64,000 nt of DNA, taken from positions 1,612,001 through 1,676,000 of the forward strand of contig NZ_CP126994.1 in assembly GCF_030252425.1 (NCBI RefSeq). Direction: 5' to 3'. Of this stretch, positions 55,433-64,000 are shown one piece after another. Both the position numbers and the translations under genes were made by a program. The DNA is from Acidisoma sp. PAMC 29798. Lineage in GTDB: Bacteria; Pseudomonadota; Alphaproteobacteria; Acetobacterales; Acetobacteraceae. Within the stretch, counting starts at the first letter, position 1. Each line of letters starts with the position of its first letter. A model generated the notes under the pieces. It had not been told where the DNA came from. It searched no databases and saw only the letters and a program-made list of their open reading frames with translations.

Positions 55433-56185
55433 ATGAGCGAAACCAATACTGTCGACGTCGCCGAGCCGGTGAGCTTCGTCTTTGACGCGCATAGCCGCGA
55501 GCAGATCGACGTCATCCTGAAACGCTATCCGCCCGAGCGACAGGCGAGTGCGGTCCTGCCGGTGCTGTACGTCGTGCAGAACCAGATGTTCCGTCTGGAA
55601 GACAGTGCCTGGGTGCCGCGCGTTGCGATGGATACGGTTGCGGCCCTGCTCGATATGCCGCCGATCCGCGTCTACGAAATCGCGACCTTCTATACGATGT
55701 TCAACCTCAAGCCGATCGGCCGCTACAACCTGCAAGTCTGCACCACGACGCCGTGCTGGCTGCGCGGGTCGGACGATGTGGTCGCCGCCTGCAAGAAGGC
55801 CACCGGCATTGCCCACTGGGGCGAGACCAGCGCCGACAGGCTGTTCACGATGAAGGAGGTCGAGTGTCTCGGCGCCTGCGTGAATGCGCCGATGATCCAG
55901 GTCAATGACGATTACTACGAAGATCTCGACGGCCCCCGCACCGAGGCGCTGATCGCCGCTCTGCGCCGCGGCGAAGTGCCGACGCCGGGCTCGACCATCG
56001 GTCGCATCGGGTCCATGGCCGAGGGCGGCAAGACGACGTTGCTGGACGAGGCGGCTTTGTGGTCGCCGGCCCATTACGACGCGGAGAAGAAGGCGCGTGC
56101 CGAGGCGCAAGCCCGCGCAGCCGCAGAGGCCGCCGCCAATCCGCCGGCCCCCGCTGAGCCCATCGCCGCCAAGCCGGGAGTGTGA
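55433..56185 (+). CDS. nuoE: NADH-quinone oxidoreductase subunit E
   Basis: A 250-residue 24-kDa-type subunit with the N1a 2Fe-2S cluster. The cysteines are in [12 protein letters not shown] and [12 protein letters not shown]. The thioredoxin-like fold covers about residues 15-170. A C-terminal Lys/Ala/Pro-rich tail of about 80 residues ([21 protein letters not shown] is representative) extends past the core and is likely disordered. It begins 2 bp after nuoD. Confidence 0.96.
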   Translation: MSETNTVDVAEPVSFVFDAHSREQIDVILKRYPPERQASAVLPVLYVVQNQMFRLEDSAWVPRVAMDTVAALLDMPPIRVYEIATFYTMFNLKPIGRYNLQVCTTTPCWLRGSDDVVAACKKATGIAHWGETSADRLFTMKEVECLGACVNAPMIQVNDDYYEDLDGPRTEALIAALRRGEVPTPGSTIGRIGSMAEGGKTTLLDEAALWSPAHYDAEKKARAEAQARAAAEAAANPPAPAEPIAAKPGV

Positions 56186-56189
56186 TGAC

Positions 56190-57509
56190 ATGCTGAAAGA
56201 TCACGACCGCATCTTCACGAATCTCTACGGCGAACGCGACTGGCATCTCGACGGCGCCCGCACGTCCGGGGATTGGCAAGGCACCGCCGATATCATGGCG
56301 CGTGGACGTTTCGCGATCGTCGATGAGATGAAGGCCTCCGGCCTGCGCGGCCGTGGCGGCGCCGGTTTCCCGGCCGGTCTGAAATGGTCCTTCATGCCCA
56401 AGGATCGCGGCGACAAGCCGGCCTATCTTCTGGTCAATTGCGACGAAAGCGAGCCCGGCACCTGCAAGGACCGCGAAATCCTGCGCAACGACCCGCATAA
56501 GCTGGTCGAGGGCTGTCTGCTCGCCGGCTTCGCGATGGGGGCGACCGCCGCCTACTGCTACATTCGCGGCGAATATTACCTGGAATATGTGCGGCTGCAG
56601 ACGGCGGTGGAGGAGGCCTATGCGGCCGGCCTCATCGGTAAGAACGCCTCCGGCTCCGGCTATGATTTCGACGTTTTCGTCCATCGCGGCGCCGGCGCCT
56701 ATATTTGTGGCGAGGAAACCGCGCTGATCGAAAGCCTCGAAGGCAAGAAGGGCATGCCCCGCTCGAAGCCGCCCTTTCCGGCGGCGATGGGCCTGTATGG
56801 CTGCCCGAGCACGGTGACCAATTGTGAAACCGTGGCGGTGGCGCCGACCATCCTGCGGCGCGGTGCCAAATGGTTCGCGAGCTTCGGCCGCGACAAGAAT
56901 GTCGGCACCAAGCTGTTCTGCATCTCCGGCCATGTGAACAAGCCCTGCACGGTCGAGGAATCGATGAGCATCCCGATGCGGGAGCTGATCGAGGTTCATG
57001 CCGGCGGCGTGCGTGGCGGCTGGGACAATCTTCTGGCCATCATTCCGGGCGGCGTCTCGGTTCCGATGATCACCAAGGAGATGGCCGAGAAGTCGCTGAT
57101 GGACTTCGACAGCCTGCGCGAAATGCGCAGCGGCCTGGGTACCGGCGCGGTCATCGTCATGGACAAGTCCACCGATCTGATCAAGGCGATTGCGCGGATC
57201 TCGGCCTTCTACAAGCATGAGAGCTGCGGCCAATGCACGCCCTGCCGCGAAGGCACCGGCTGGATGATGCGGATCATGAACCGCATGGTCGAAGGCCGTG
57301 CGGAACTGGACGAGATCGACATGCTGGAGAACGTGACACGGCAGGTTGAAGGCCACACCATCTGCGCCTTGGGCGACGCCGCCGCCTGGCCGATCCAGGG
57401 CCTGATTCGTCACTTCCGCCCGCTGATGGAAGAACGGATCACCGCCTATAAGGCGTCCCGGATGCCGCCCGTGGCGGTCACGCACCCCCTGGCGATTGCG
57501 GCGGAGTAA
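56190..57509 (+). CDS. nuoF: NADH-quinone oxidoreductase subunit F
   Basis: A 439-residue NADH-oxidising subunit that binds NADH, FMN and cluster N3. Seen are [20 protein letters not shown] for [39 protein letters not shown] and the N3 ligands in [15 protein letters not shown]. The ATG at 56190 follows the nuoE stop by 4 bp. In-frame upstream codons lie in nuoE and are rejected. Confidence 0.97.
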   Translation: MLKDHDRIFTNLYGERDWHLDGARTSGDWQGTADIMARGRFAIVDEMKASGLRGRGGAGFPAGLKWSFMPKDRGDKPAYLLVNCDESEPGTCKDREILRNDPHKLVEGCLLAGFAMGATAAYCYIRGEYYLEYVRLQTAVEEAYAAGLIGKNASGSGYDFDVFVHRGAGAYICGEETALIESLEGKKGMPRSKPPFPAAMGLYGCPSTVTNCETVAVAPTILRRGAKWFASFGRDKNVGTKLFCISGHVNKPCTVEESMSIPMRELIEVHAGGVRGGWDNLLAIIPGGVSVPMITKEMAEKSLMDFDSLREMRSGLGTGAVIVMDKSTDLIKAIARISAFYKHESCGQCTPCREGTGWMMRIMNRMVEGRAELDEIDMLENVTRQVEGHTICALGDAAAWPIQGLIRHFRPLMEERITAYKASRMPPVAVTHPLAIAAE

Positions 57510-57515
57510 CGGGCA

Positions 57516-59570
57516 ATGACCAAGCTCACGATAGACGGGATTGAGATCGAGGTGCCGAGCGGCTTCTCCGTGCTGCAAGCGGCCGAGGCCGCCGGTAAGG
57601 AGATTCCGCGTTTCTGCTTTCACGACCGTTTGTCTGTCGCGGCCAATTGCCGCATGTGCCTGGTCGAGGTCGAGAAGGCGCCGAAGCCCGTGGCGTCCTG
57701 CGCTTTCCCGGTGGGCGAGGGCATGGTTGTGAAGACCGACAGCCCGCTGGTGCGCAAGGCGCGCCGGGGCGTGATGGAATTCCTGCTCATCAATCACCCG
57801 CTGGATTGCCCGATCTGCGATCAGGGCGGCGAGTGCGACCTGCAAGACCAGGCGATGGCCTATGGCGCCGACCATTCCCGCTATACCGAGAATAAGCGCG
57901 CGGTTCAGGACAAGAACCTCGGCCCCATCGTCAAGACGACCATGACCCGCTGCATCCAGTGCAGCCGTTGCATCCGCTTCTCGACCGAAATCGCCGGCGT
58001 GCCCGAATTGGGCGGCACCTCGCGCGGCGAGATGATGGAGATCACCACCTATGTCGAGAAGGCGCTGACGTCGGAGCTGTCCGGCAACCTGGTGGACATC
58101 TGCCCGGTCGGCGCGCTGACCTCCAAGCCCTATGCCTATACCGCGCGGCCGTGGGAGCTGAAGAAGACTGACAGCATCGACGTGTTGGACGCGGTCGGCA
58201 CCAATATCCGGATCGACGCACGCGGCCCGCAGGTGATGCGCATCCTGCCGCGCCTCAATGAGGACGTGAACGAGGAATGGCTGGCCGATAAGTCCCGCCA
58301 TGCCCAGGACGGCTTGATGCGCCGCCGGCTGGACAAGCCCTGGCTGCGCGTTAACGGCCGGCTGCGCCCTGCGACCTGGGAAGAGGCCTTCATCGCCATC
58401 GCCGCGCGCCTTAAGGACGTGCCGGGTAGCCGCATCGGCGCCCTCGCGGGCGATTTGGCAGACGCCGAAAGCATGCTGGCGCTGAAGGATCTGCTCGGTT
58501 CGCTCGGATCCACGAATGTCGATTGCCGCCAGGGCGGCGCGCAGTTCGATACCGCCCGGCGCGACTTCTACCTGTTCAACTCGACCATCGCCGGGATCGA
58601 GGATGCCGATGCCCTGCTGCTGATCGGGACCAATCCGCGCCATGAGGCGCCGATCCTGAATGCCCGCATTCTGAAGCGCTGGCGCGCCAATCGCCTGCCG
58701 GTGGCCGTGATCGGTTCAGCGACGGACCTTACCTATCCGTCCGAGATCATCGGCGCAGGGGCCGAGACGCTGGCCGCCGTGCTGGACGGAAGCCACGCCT
58801 TCGCGAAAGTGCTGACCGAGGCCAAGCGGCCGATGATTGTGGTCGGTGAGAGCGCGCTGACGGGCACAGGCGGCGCCGATGTGCTCGCGAGCGCCTGGGC
58901 GCTGGCCGAAAAGGTCGGCGGTTTCAGCGACGATTGGCATGGCTTCAATGTGCTGCACCGTGCGGCGGCCCGCGTCGGCGGCCTCGACCTCGGCTTCGTG
59001 CCGGGTGAGGGCGGCATCGGCTGGGCCGACATGGTGCATGGCGGCGTAGACGTGCTGTGGCTGCTGGGCGCCGATGAGTTCGACGCCGCCGCCATCGCGC
59101 CGGAAACCTTCGTCATCTACCAGGGCCATCATGGTGACCGGGGCGCGGCGCGCGCCGACGTCATCCTGCCCGGCGCTGCCTATACCGAGAAAAGCGGCAC
59201 CTATGTGAACACCGAGGGCCGCGTGCAGCAGACCCAGCCCGCGACCTTCCCGCCGGGCGAGGCCAAGGAAGACTGGCGCATCATTCGCGCCTTCAGTTCG
59301 GTCATCGACCGCACGCTGCCCTATGACACGATCCGCGCCTTGCGGGAGCATCTGGTCGCCGTCAATCCGGTCTTCGACACTGCCGCCGCCTTCCGCCGTC
59401 TCGCGACCTCCGACACCACCGGGCCGGTTTCCTCGGGTCACGCAGCCGGGGCACGGGCCTTCACCCGCGCGATCGAAAACTATTACCAGACCGACCCGAT
59501 CAGCCGCGCCAGCCCGACCATGCAGGCTTGTACCGAAACCTTCGCGCCGCTGTTGCAGGCGGCGGAGTAG
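57516..59570 (+). CDS. nuoG: NADH-quinone oxidoreductase subunit G
   Basis: A 684-residue 75-kDa-type subunit. The N-terminal ferredoxin domain has [20 protein letters not shown]; a His/Cys domain contains [14 protein letters not shown]; the 4Fe-4S ligands are in [11 protein letters not shown] and [14 protein letters not shown]. The rest is a molybdopterin-oxidoreductase-like domain that has lost its cofactor in complex I ([19 protein letters not shown]). Length matches the alphaproteobacterial and mitochondrial form. It starts 6 bp after nuoF. Confidence 0.97.
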   Translation: MTKLTIDGIEIEVPSGFSVLQAAEAAGKEIPRFCFHDRLSVAANCRMCLVEVEKAPKPVASCAFPVGEGMVVKTDSPLVRKARRGVMEFLLINHPLDCPICDQGGECDLQDQAMAYGADHSRYTENKRAVQDKNLGPIVKTTMTRCIQCSRCIRFSTEIAGVPELGGTSRGEMMEITTYVEKALTSELSGNLVDICPVGALTSKPYAYTARPWELKKTDSIDVLDAVGTNIRIDARGPQVMRILPRLNEDVNEEWLADKSRHAQDGLMRRRLDKPWLRVNGRLRPATWEEAFIAIAARLKDVPGSRIGALAGDLADAESMLALKDLLGSLGSTNVDCRQGGAQFDTARRDFYLFNSTIAGIEDADALLLIGTNPRHEAPILNARILKRWRANRLPVAVIGSATDLTYPSEIIGAGAETLAAVLDGSHAFAKVLTEAKRPMIVVGESALTGTGGADVLASAWALAEKVGGFSDDWHGFNVLHRAAARVGGLDLGFVPGEGGIGWADMVHGGVDVLWLLGADEFDAAAIAPETFVIYQGHHGDRGAARADVILPGAAYTEKSGTYVNTEGRVQQTQPATFPPGEAKEDWRIIRAFSSVIDRTLPYDTIRALREHLVAVNPVFDTAAAFRRLATSDTTGPVSSGHAAGARAFTRAIENYYQTDPISRASPTMQACTETFAPLLQAAE

Positions 59571-59578
59571 ACCGCGTC

Positions 59579-60592
59579 ATGGCGATGTTTTTCACGACGA
59601 TTCTGGGCCAGATCATCCTGCGCCTGCTGGAGACGCTGGCTATCCTGGTGCCGCTGCTGCTCATGGTCGCCTATGCGACCTATGCCGAGCGCAAGGCCTT
59701 GGCCGCCATTCAGCTGCGCAAGGGACCCAATGTCGTCGGCCCCTTCGGCCTTTGGCAGCCCTTCGCCGACGCCATCAAGATGGTGATGAAGGAAACCATC
59801 GTCCCCACGGGCGCGAACCGCATCCTGTTCATGATGGCGCCGATGATCACCTTCGGCCTTGCCATGGTCGCCTGGGCCGTGGTGCCGACCGGTAACAATC
59901 TGGCCGTCGCCAACATCAATGTCGGCATTCTCTATCTGCTGGCGATCAGCTCCCTTGGTGTCTACGGCATCATCATTGCCGGCTGGGCCAGCAACTCTAA
60001 ATACGCCTTTCTCGGCGCACTGCGCTCGGCGGCCCAGATGGTCAGCTACGAGGTCTCCATCGGCTTCGTGCTGGTTTCGGTGTTGCTGTGCGTCGGCAGC
60101 CTCAACCTGAATGACATCGTGCGCGCGCAGAACGGGTTGTGGTTCTGCATTCCGCTGTTCCCGATGTTCGTGGTCTTCTTTATCTCGGGCCTCGCTGAAA
60201 CCAACCGCGCGCCTTTCGACATGGCGGAAGGCGAGAGCGAGATCGTCGCCGGCTACATGGTCGAATACAGCTCCATGAGCTACGCGATGTTCTTCCTCGG
60301 CGAATACGCGAACATGATCCTGATGAGCGGGATGGTCAGCATCCTGTTCTTGGGCGGCTGGCTCGCCCCGCTGCCCTTCGCGCCCTTCACCTGGGTGCCG
60401 GGGCCGATCTGGTTCATCCTGAAAATCTGCTTCGTCATGTTCATGTTCTTCTGGGTGCGGGCGACCTTTCCGCGCTTCCGCTACGATCAGCTCATGCGTC
60501 TGGGCTGGAAGGTCTTCCTGCCGCTCTGCCTCGGCTGGATGGTGTTGACCGCCGCCGTGCTGGAAATCTTCGGATGGCTGCCCAATGGCTGA
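59579..60592 (+). CDS. nuoH: NADH-quinone oxidoreductase subunit H
   Basis: A 337-residue ND1-type membrane subunit with eight predicted helices that forms much of the quinone channel. Motifs are [45 protein letters not shown] and [24 protein letters not shown] (in parts). The ATG at 59579 lies 8 bp after the nuoG stop; an in-frame ATG at 59528 is inside nuoG. Confidence 0.97.
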   Translation: MAMFFTTILGQIILRLLETLAILVPLLLMVAYATYAERKALAAIQLRKGPNVVGPFGLWQPFADAIKMVMKETIVPTGANRILFMMAPMITFGLAMVAWAVVPTGNNLAVANINVGILYLLAISSLGVYGIIIAGWASNSKYAFLGALRSAAQMVSYEVSIGFVLVSVLLCVGSLNLNDIVRAQNGLWFCIPLFPMFVVFFISGLAETNRAPFDMAEGESEIVAGYMVEYSSMSYAMFFLGEYANMILMSGMVSILFLGGWLAPLPFAPFTWVPGPIWFILKICFVMFMFFWVRATFPRFRYDQLMRLGWKVFLPLCLGWMVLTAAVLEIFGWLPNG

Positions 60593-60631
60593 GTTCACGC
60601 GCCTCTCGTTAACGAGCCAAGGAAACGATTG

Positions 60632-61120
60632 ATGGCTTCGCTCGCACGCACCGCCAAGGGTCTTCTGCTGCTGGAATTGCTCAGCGGCATGGCCATCACT
60701 TTGCGCTATATGTTCAAGCCGAAGGTCACGATCAATTACCCCTTCGAGAAGTCGCCGCTGAGCCCGCGCTTCCGGGGCGAGCATGCGCTGCGCCGCTATC
60801 CCAATGGCGAGGAACGCTGCATCGCCTGCAAGCTGTGTGAGGCGATCTGTCCGGCCCAGGCCATCACCATCGAAGCCGAGGCCCGCGAAGACGGCAGCCG
60901 CCGCACCACGCGATACGACATCGATATGGTGAAGTGCATCTATTGCGGTCTGTGTGAGGAAGCCTGCCCGGTGGATGCCATCGTGGAGGGACCGAACTTC
61001 GAATACGCGACCGAAACGCGGGAGGAGCTGCTCTATGACAAGGAGAAGCTGCTCTCGAACGGGGACCGCTGGGAACCGGAACTCGCCCGTCGCCTTGAAC
61101 TCGATGCCCCCTACCGGTAA
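60632..61120 (+). CDS. nuoI: NADH-quinone oxidoreductase subunit I
   Basis: A 162-residue TYKY-type subunit with two 4Fe-4S clusters (N6a, N6b). The ligands are [12 protein letters not shown] and [12 protein letters not shown]. An N-terminal amphipathic segment ([22 protein letters not shown]) contacts the membrane arm. The ATG at 60632 has AAGGAAA upstream; a TTG one codon earlier is less likely. Confidence 0.97.
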   Translation: MASLARTAKGLLLLELLSGMAITLRYMFKPKVTINYPFEKSPLSPRFRGEHALRRYPNGEERCIACKLCEAICPAQAITIEAEAREDGSRRTTRYDIDMVKCIYCGLCEEACPVDAIVEGPNFEYATETREELLYDKEKLLSNGDRWEPELARRLELDAPYR

Positions 61121-61129
61121 GGCGGCGCC

Positions 61130-61861
61130 ATGATCCTCGCCAATCTCTTCTTCTATGTCTTCGCGGCGATCCTGGTCGCGGCGGCGGTCATGGTCGTGAC
61201 CTCGCGCAACCCGGTGCATTCCGTGTTGTTCCTCATCCTGGCATTCTTTAACGCGGCGGCCCTGTTCCTGATCGCGGGGGCCGAGTTCCTCGCGATGATC
61301 CTGCTGATCGTGTACGTCGGTGCGGTCGCGGTGCTGTTCCTGTTCGTCGTCATGATGCTCGACATCGACTTTTCCGAGCTGCGCGCCGGCGTGCAGCGCT
61401 ACGCGCCGATCGGCGCCGTGATCGGCGCCATCCTGTTCCTGGAACTGGTTTTGGGCGTCGGCGGGTGGCGTTTCGCGCCGAGCGTCGCGACCCAAAGCCT
61501 GACGCCGATGACCGTGGGCATCACCAACACCGATGCCATCGGCCGCGTCCTCTACACCCAATACGCTTTCCTGTTTGAGACTTCGTCCCTGATCCTGATG
61601 GTGGCCATGATCGGCGCCATCGTGCTGACGCTGCGGGATCGCAAGCGGTCCAAGCATCAGGACATCGCACGCCAGATCGCGCGGACGCCGGCCGATACGA
61701 TGATCATGATGGATCTGCCGATCGGCGTCGGCGTGAAGGCCCTGGGCATCCGCCGGCCGGACCCGCTGCTGGCGCCGCCCTCCGAGGATGGTGTGACCCT
61801 GCCGGAGACGGTGGCTCCCGAGCCTGTTCTGGTCTCGCATACGCCCGGAGGGACGCACTGA
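61130..61861 (+). CDS. nuoJ: NADH-quinone oxidoreductase subunit J
   Basis: A 243-residue ND6-type membrane subunit with five helices (about 1-168), including [40 protein letters not shown] (in parts) and [28 protein letters not shown]. After the last helix and its basic loop comes a C-terminal extension of about 70 residues (from [12 protein letters not shown] onward), Pro-rich and acidic, which many NuoJ proteins lack. Confidence 0.95.
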   Translation: MILANLFFYVFAAILVAAAVMVVTSRNPVHSVLFLILAFFNAAALFLIAGAEFLAMILLIVYVGAVAVLFLFVVMMLDIDFSELRAGVQRYAPIGAVIGAILFLELVLGVGGWRFAPSVATQSLTPMTVGITNTDAIGRVLYTQYAFLFETSSLILMVAMIGAIVLTLRDRKRSKHQDIARQIARTPADTMIMMDLPIGVGVKALGIRRPDPLLAPPSEDGVTLPETVAPEPVLVSHTPGGTH

Positions 61862-61862
61862 G

Positions 61863-62171
61863 ATGCCCGTCAGCATCAGCCATTACCTCGTGCTGTCGGC
61901 CATTCTGCTGGTGGTGGGCATCTTCGGCATCTTCATGAACCGCAAGAACGTCATCACCATCATGATGTCGATCGAGCTGATCCTGCTCGCCGTGAACCTC
62001 AATCTCGTCGCCTTCTCCGCCGCCTTGCATGACCTCACCGGGCAGGTCTTCACCATGTTCGTGCTGACGGTCGCGGCGGCCGAAGCCGCCATCGGCCTCG
62101 CCATCATCGTCACCTACTTCCGCAACCGCGGCTCGATCGCGGTCGAAGACGTCAATCTGATGAAGGGCTAA
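61863..62171 (+). CDS. nuoK: NADH-quinone oxidoreductase subunit K
   Basis: A 102-residue ND4L-type subunit with three helices. The central helix carries the conserved glutamates expected for proton transfer ([18 protein letters not shown] and [34 protein letters not shown], in parts). It begins one base after nuoJ. Confidence 0.97.
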   Translation: MPVSISHYLVLSAILLVVGIFGIFMNRKNVITIMMSIELILLAVNLNLVAFSAALHDLTGQVFTMFVLTVAAAEAAIGLAIIVTYFRNRGSIAVEDVNLMKG

Positions 62172-62174
62172 GAC

Positions 62175-64000
62175 GTGATCTTCGCCATTGCCGTCTTCGC
62201 CCCCCTGCTGGGCGCGCTGATCTCGGGCTTGTTCGGTCGCAGCCTGGGGGATCGCGGGGCGCAGATCGTCAGTGTCCTGTTCATGCTGATCGCCTCCGCC
62301 GCTGCCGTCGCCTCCGGCCTGCAACTCCTTACCGGCCTGGTGCCCGATGGCATCCTGGTCATCGGCAACTGGATGCATGTCGGCAGTTTCCAGGCGGATT
62401 GGACGTTGCGCGTCGATAGCCTGTCGGCCGTCATGGTGATGATGGTGACCGTGGTCTCCACGCTCATTCACATCTACTCGGTCGGTTATATGGCCGAGGA
62501 TCGCTCCATTCCGCGCTTCTTCGCCTATCTGTCGCTCTTCACCTTCGCCATGCTCATGCTGGTGACGGCGAACGACCTGTTGCAGCTGTTCTTCGGCTGG
62601 GAAGGCGTGGGCCTGGTCAGCTATCTGCTGATCGGCTTCTGGTATGACCGCCCGAGTGCGAATGCCGCCGCCATCAAGGCCTTCGTCATGAACCGGGTGG
62701 GCGACCTCGGCTTCGCGCTGGGCATCGGCCTGGTGTTCTTCCTGTTCGGTAGCATCCGCCTGGACGCGATCTTCGCGGCCGTGCCGGCCCATAACGCCGA
62801 TGTCTATCGTCTGTTCGGCACCAATCTGCATGCCATGGATGTCATCGGCATCCTGCTGTTCATCGGCGCCATGGGTAAGTCGGCGCAGATCGGGCTGCAC
62901 ACCTGGTTGGTGGATGCGATGGAAGGCCCGACGCCGGTTTCCGCCCTCATCCATGCCGCGACCATGGTCACGGCCGGCGTGTTCCTGATGGCGCGGATGT
63001 CGCCGCTGCTGGAATACGCGCCCATCGCCTTGGGCGTGGTCGGCGTTATCGGCGGCACCACGGCGCTGTTCGCGGCGACCATCGGCTGCGTGCAGACCGA
63101 TATCAAGAAGGTCATCGCTTATTCCACCTGCTCGCAGCTCGGCTATATGTTCGTGGCGATTTCGGTGGGCGCCTATCAGGCCTCGATCTTCCACCTCATC
63201 ACCCATGCCTTCTTCAAGTCGCTGCTGTTCCTCACTGCAGGCTCCGTCATTCATGCGATGTCGGGCGAGCAGGACATGCGCAAGATGGGCGGCTTGTGGC
63301 GTCTTATCCCCTTCACCTACGTCATGATGTGGATCGGCAACCTGGCGCTCGCCGGCATTCCGCCGCTGTCGGGCTTCTATTCCAAGGATGCGATCGTCGA
63401 TTCCGCCTTCTTCGGCCATGGCGGCGGCTATGCTTTCATCTGCGTCGAGATCGCCACTTTCCTGACCGCCTTCTATTCCTGGCGCCTGCTGTTCATGACC
63501 TTCCACGGCCGTGCGCGCGGGGATGATCACGTCATGGCGCATGTCCATGAAAGCCCCTGGGTGATGCGCGGGCCGCTGGCCTTGCTGGCCCTCGGCGCCA
63601 TCTTCGTGGGCGTGTCCTTAAAATACGACTTCATCGGCGCCGGTGACACGCTGTTCTGGGACGGGGCGATTTCCGACATTCATCATGAGGGTATCCTTCC
63701 GTCGCTCGAACATATTCCCTTCCTGATCGACATCCTGCCGACCGTGCTCGGTATCCTCGGGATTCTGGCGGCCTATCTGATGTATGTCGCGACGCCCGAT
63801 CTGCCGGCCCGGCTCGCCCGCCGCTTCGCCGGCGTCTACCGCGTGCTTGTCCACAAATATTATTTCGACGAGTTTTATGACGCGGTCTTCGTCCGCGCCT
63901 ATCGCGTGCTGGCGCGCGGGCTGTGGCATATCGGCGATGAGGGCATCATCGACGGTATTCCAAGGGGCGGCGCGGCCATTGCGCGCGGCTCAGCCGGGGG
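62175..64000 (+). CDS. nuoL: NADH-quinone oxidoreductase subunit L (5' part; runs off the window)
   Basis: An antiporter-like ND5 subunit of the complex I membrane arm; 608 codons are visible without a stop. The GTG at 62175 lies 3 bp after the nuoK stop and begins MIFAIAVFAPLLGALISGLFG. Conserved features are LFFGWEGVGLVSYLLIGFWYDRPSANAAAIKAFVMNRVGD (in parts), KSAQIGLHTWLVDAMEGPTPVSALIHAATMVTAGVFLMAR (in parts) and the lysine/histidine regions HLITHAFFKSLLFLTAGSVIHAM. The 3' end and nuoM/nuoN are expected beyond the window. Confidence 0.96.
   Translation, partial: MIFAIAVFAPLLGALISGLFGRSLGDRGAQIVSVLFMLIASAAAVASGLQLLTGLVPDGILVIGNWMHVGSFQADWTLRVDSLSAVMVMMVTVVSTLIHIYSVGYMAEDRSIPRFFAYLSLFTFAMLMLVTANDLLQLFFGWEGVGLVSYLLIGFWYDRPSANAAAIKAFVMNRVGDLGFALGIGLVFFLFGSIRLDAIFAAVPAHNADVYRLFGTNLHAMDVIGILLFIGAMGKSAQIGLHTWLVDAMEGPTPVSALIHAATMVTAGVFLMARMSPLLEYAPIALGVVGVIGGTTALFAATIGCVQTDIKKVIAYSTCSQLGYMFVAISVGAYQASIFHLITHAFFKSLLFLTAGSVIHAMSGEQDMRKMGGLWRLIPFTYVMMWIGNLALAGIPPLSGFYSKDAIVDSAFFGHGGGYAFICVEIATFLTAFYSWRLLFMTFHGRARGDDHVMAHVHESPWVMRGPLALLALGAIFVGVSLKYDFIGAGDTLFWDGAISDIHHEGILPSLEHIPFLIDILPTVLGILGILAAYLMYVATPDLPARLARRFAGVYRVLVHKYYFDEFYDAVFVRAYRVLARGLWHIGDEGIIDGIPRGGAAIARGSAG

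Noticed and set aside
55902-58643. 913-residue open frame antisense to nuoE-nuoG
   Set aside because: Spans three real genes on the opposite strand and has shadow-type composition; no domain can be seen.
59483-61876. 797-residue open frame antisense to nuoG-nuoJ, and a similar 614-residue frame at 61704-63548
   Set aside because: Both are very rich in His, Asp, Glu and Gln, as expected for the reverse complement of membrane-protein genes; no domains.

Overview
The window is a high-GC bacterial chromosome segment, about two thirds G+C by eye. Gene content and order point to an alphaproteobacterium, most likely of the Rhodospirillales/Acetobacteraceae type. The supporting signs are a PDH operon in which E1-beta carries its own lipoyl domain, lipA followed by a COQ10/RatA-type START protein, the run tig-clpP-clpX-lon-hup-tRNA-nuoA..L, and argD-argF. 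The placement is inferred from gene order and family resemblance, without any database search. I see no prophage, CRISPR array, integron or intact insertion sequence. This is ordinary chromosome with small islands of accessory metabolism.

Layout. 1-6311: pyruvate dehydrogenase operon (3' end of pdhA, pdhB, pdhC, an inserted GNAT gene, lpd) followed by lipoate synthase and a COQ10/RatA-like protein. 6340-13837: a possibly iron-regulated orphan protein, a NUP-family periplasmic protein, tonB, ethanolamine ammonia-lyase (eutBC) without other eut genes, tRNA-Ala, yggT and an APC permease. 13971-19713: a DjlA-like co-chaperone, a large AsmA-family protein, a ribbon-helix-helix protein, a small conserved-looking protein, a methyltransferase and apaG. 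19751-27198: a tight six-gene minus-strand operon made of a Rieske oxygenase, its flavin/2Fe-2S reductase, a cystathionine gamma-synthase-like PLP enzyme, a two-subunit FAD dehydrogenase pair and a SolA/MSOX-type oxidase. It looks like a complete oxidative pathway for an N-methylated (betaine-like) compound and is the most interesting part of the window.

27521-34345: cspA, two small genes, a Kef potassium/proton antiporter with its flavoprotein partner, a DMT transporter with a very His-rich tail, a YqaA-type membrane protein, an exported protein and an SDR. 34332-38938: a three-gene signalling cluster (CHASE3-like hybrid kinase, stand-alone receiver, Hpt-REC-REC-GGEEF diguanylate cyclase). 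39128-45008: an SDR, argF, argD, recX, an FkbM methyltransferase and the bifunctional NAD(P)HX repair enzyme. 45199-51603: tRNA-Leu, trigger factor, ClpP, ClpX and Lon, a protein quality-control block closed by a strong terminator. 51770-64000: HU, tRNA-Val, tRNA-Asp and nuoA to nuoL of respiratory complex I; nuoL runs off the window.

Scattered palindromic repeats of two REP-like families recur in intergenic gaps. In at least three places a palindrome supplies the last codons and the stop codon of the neighbouring gene.
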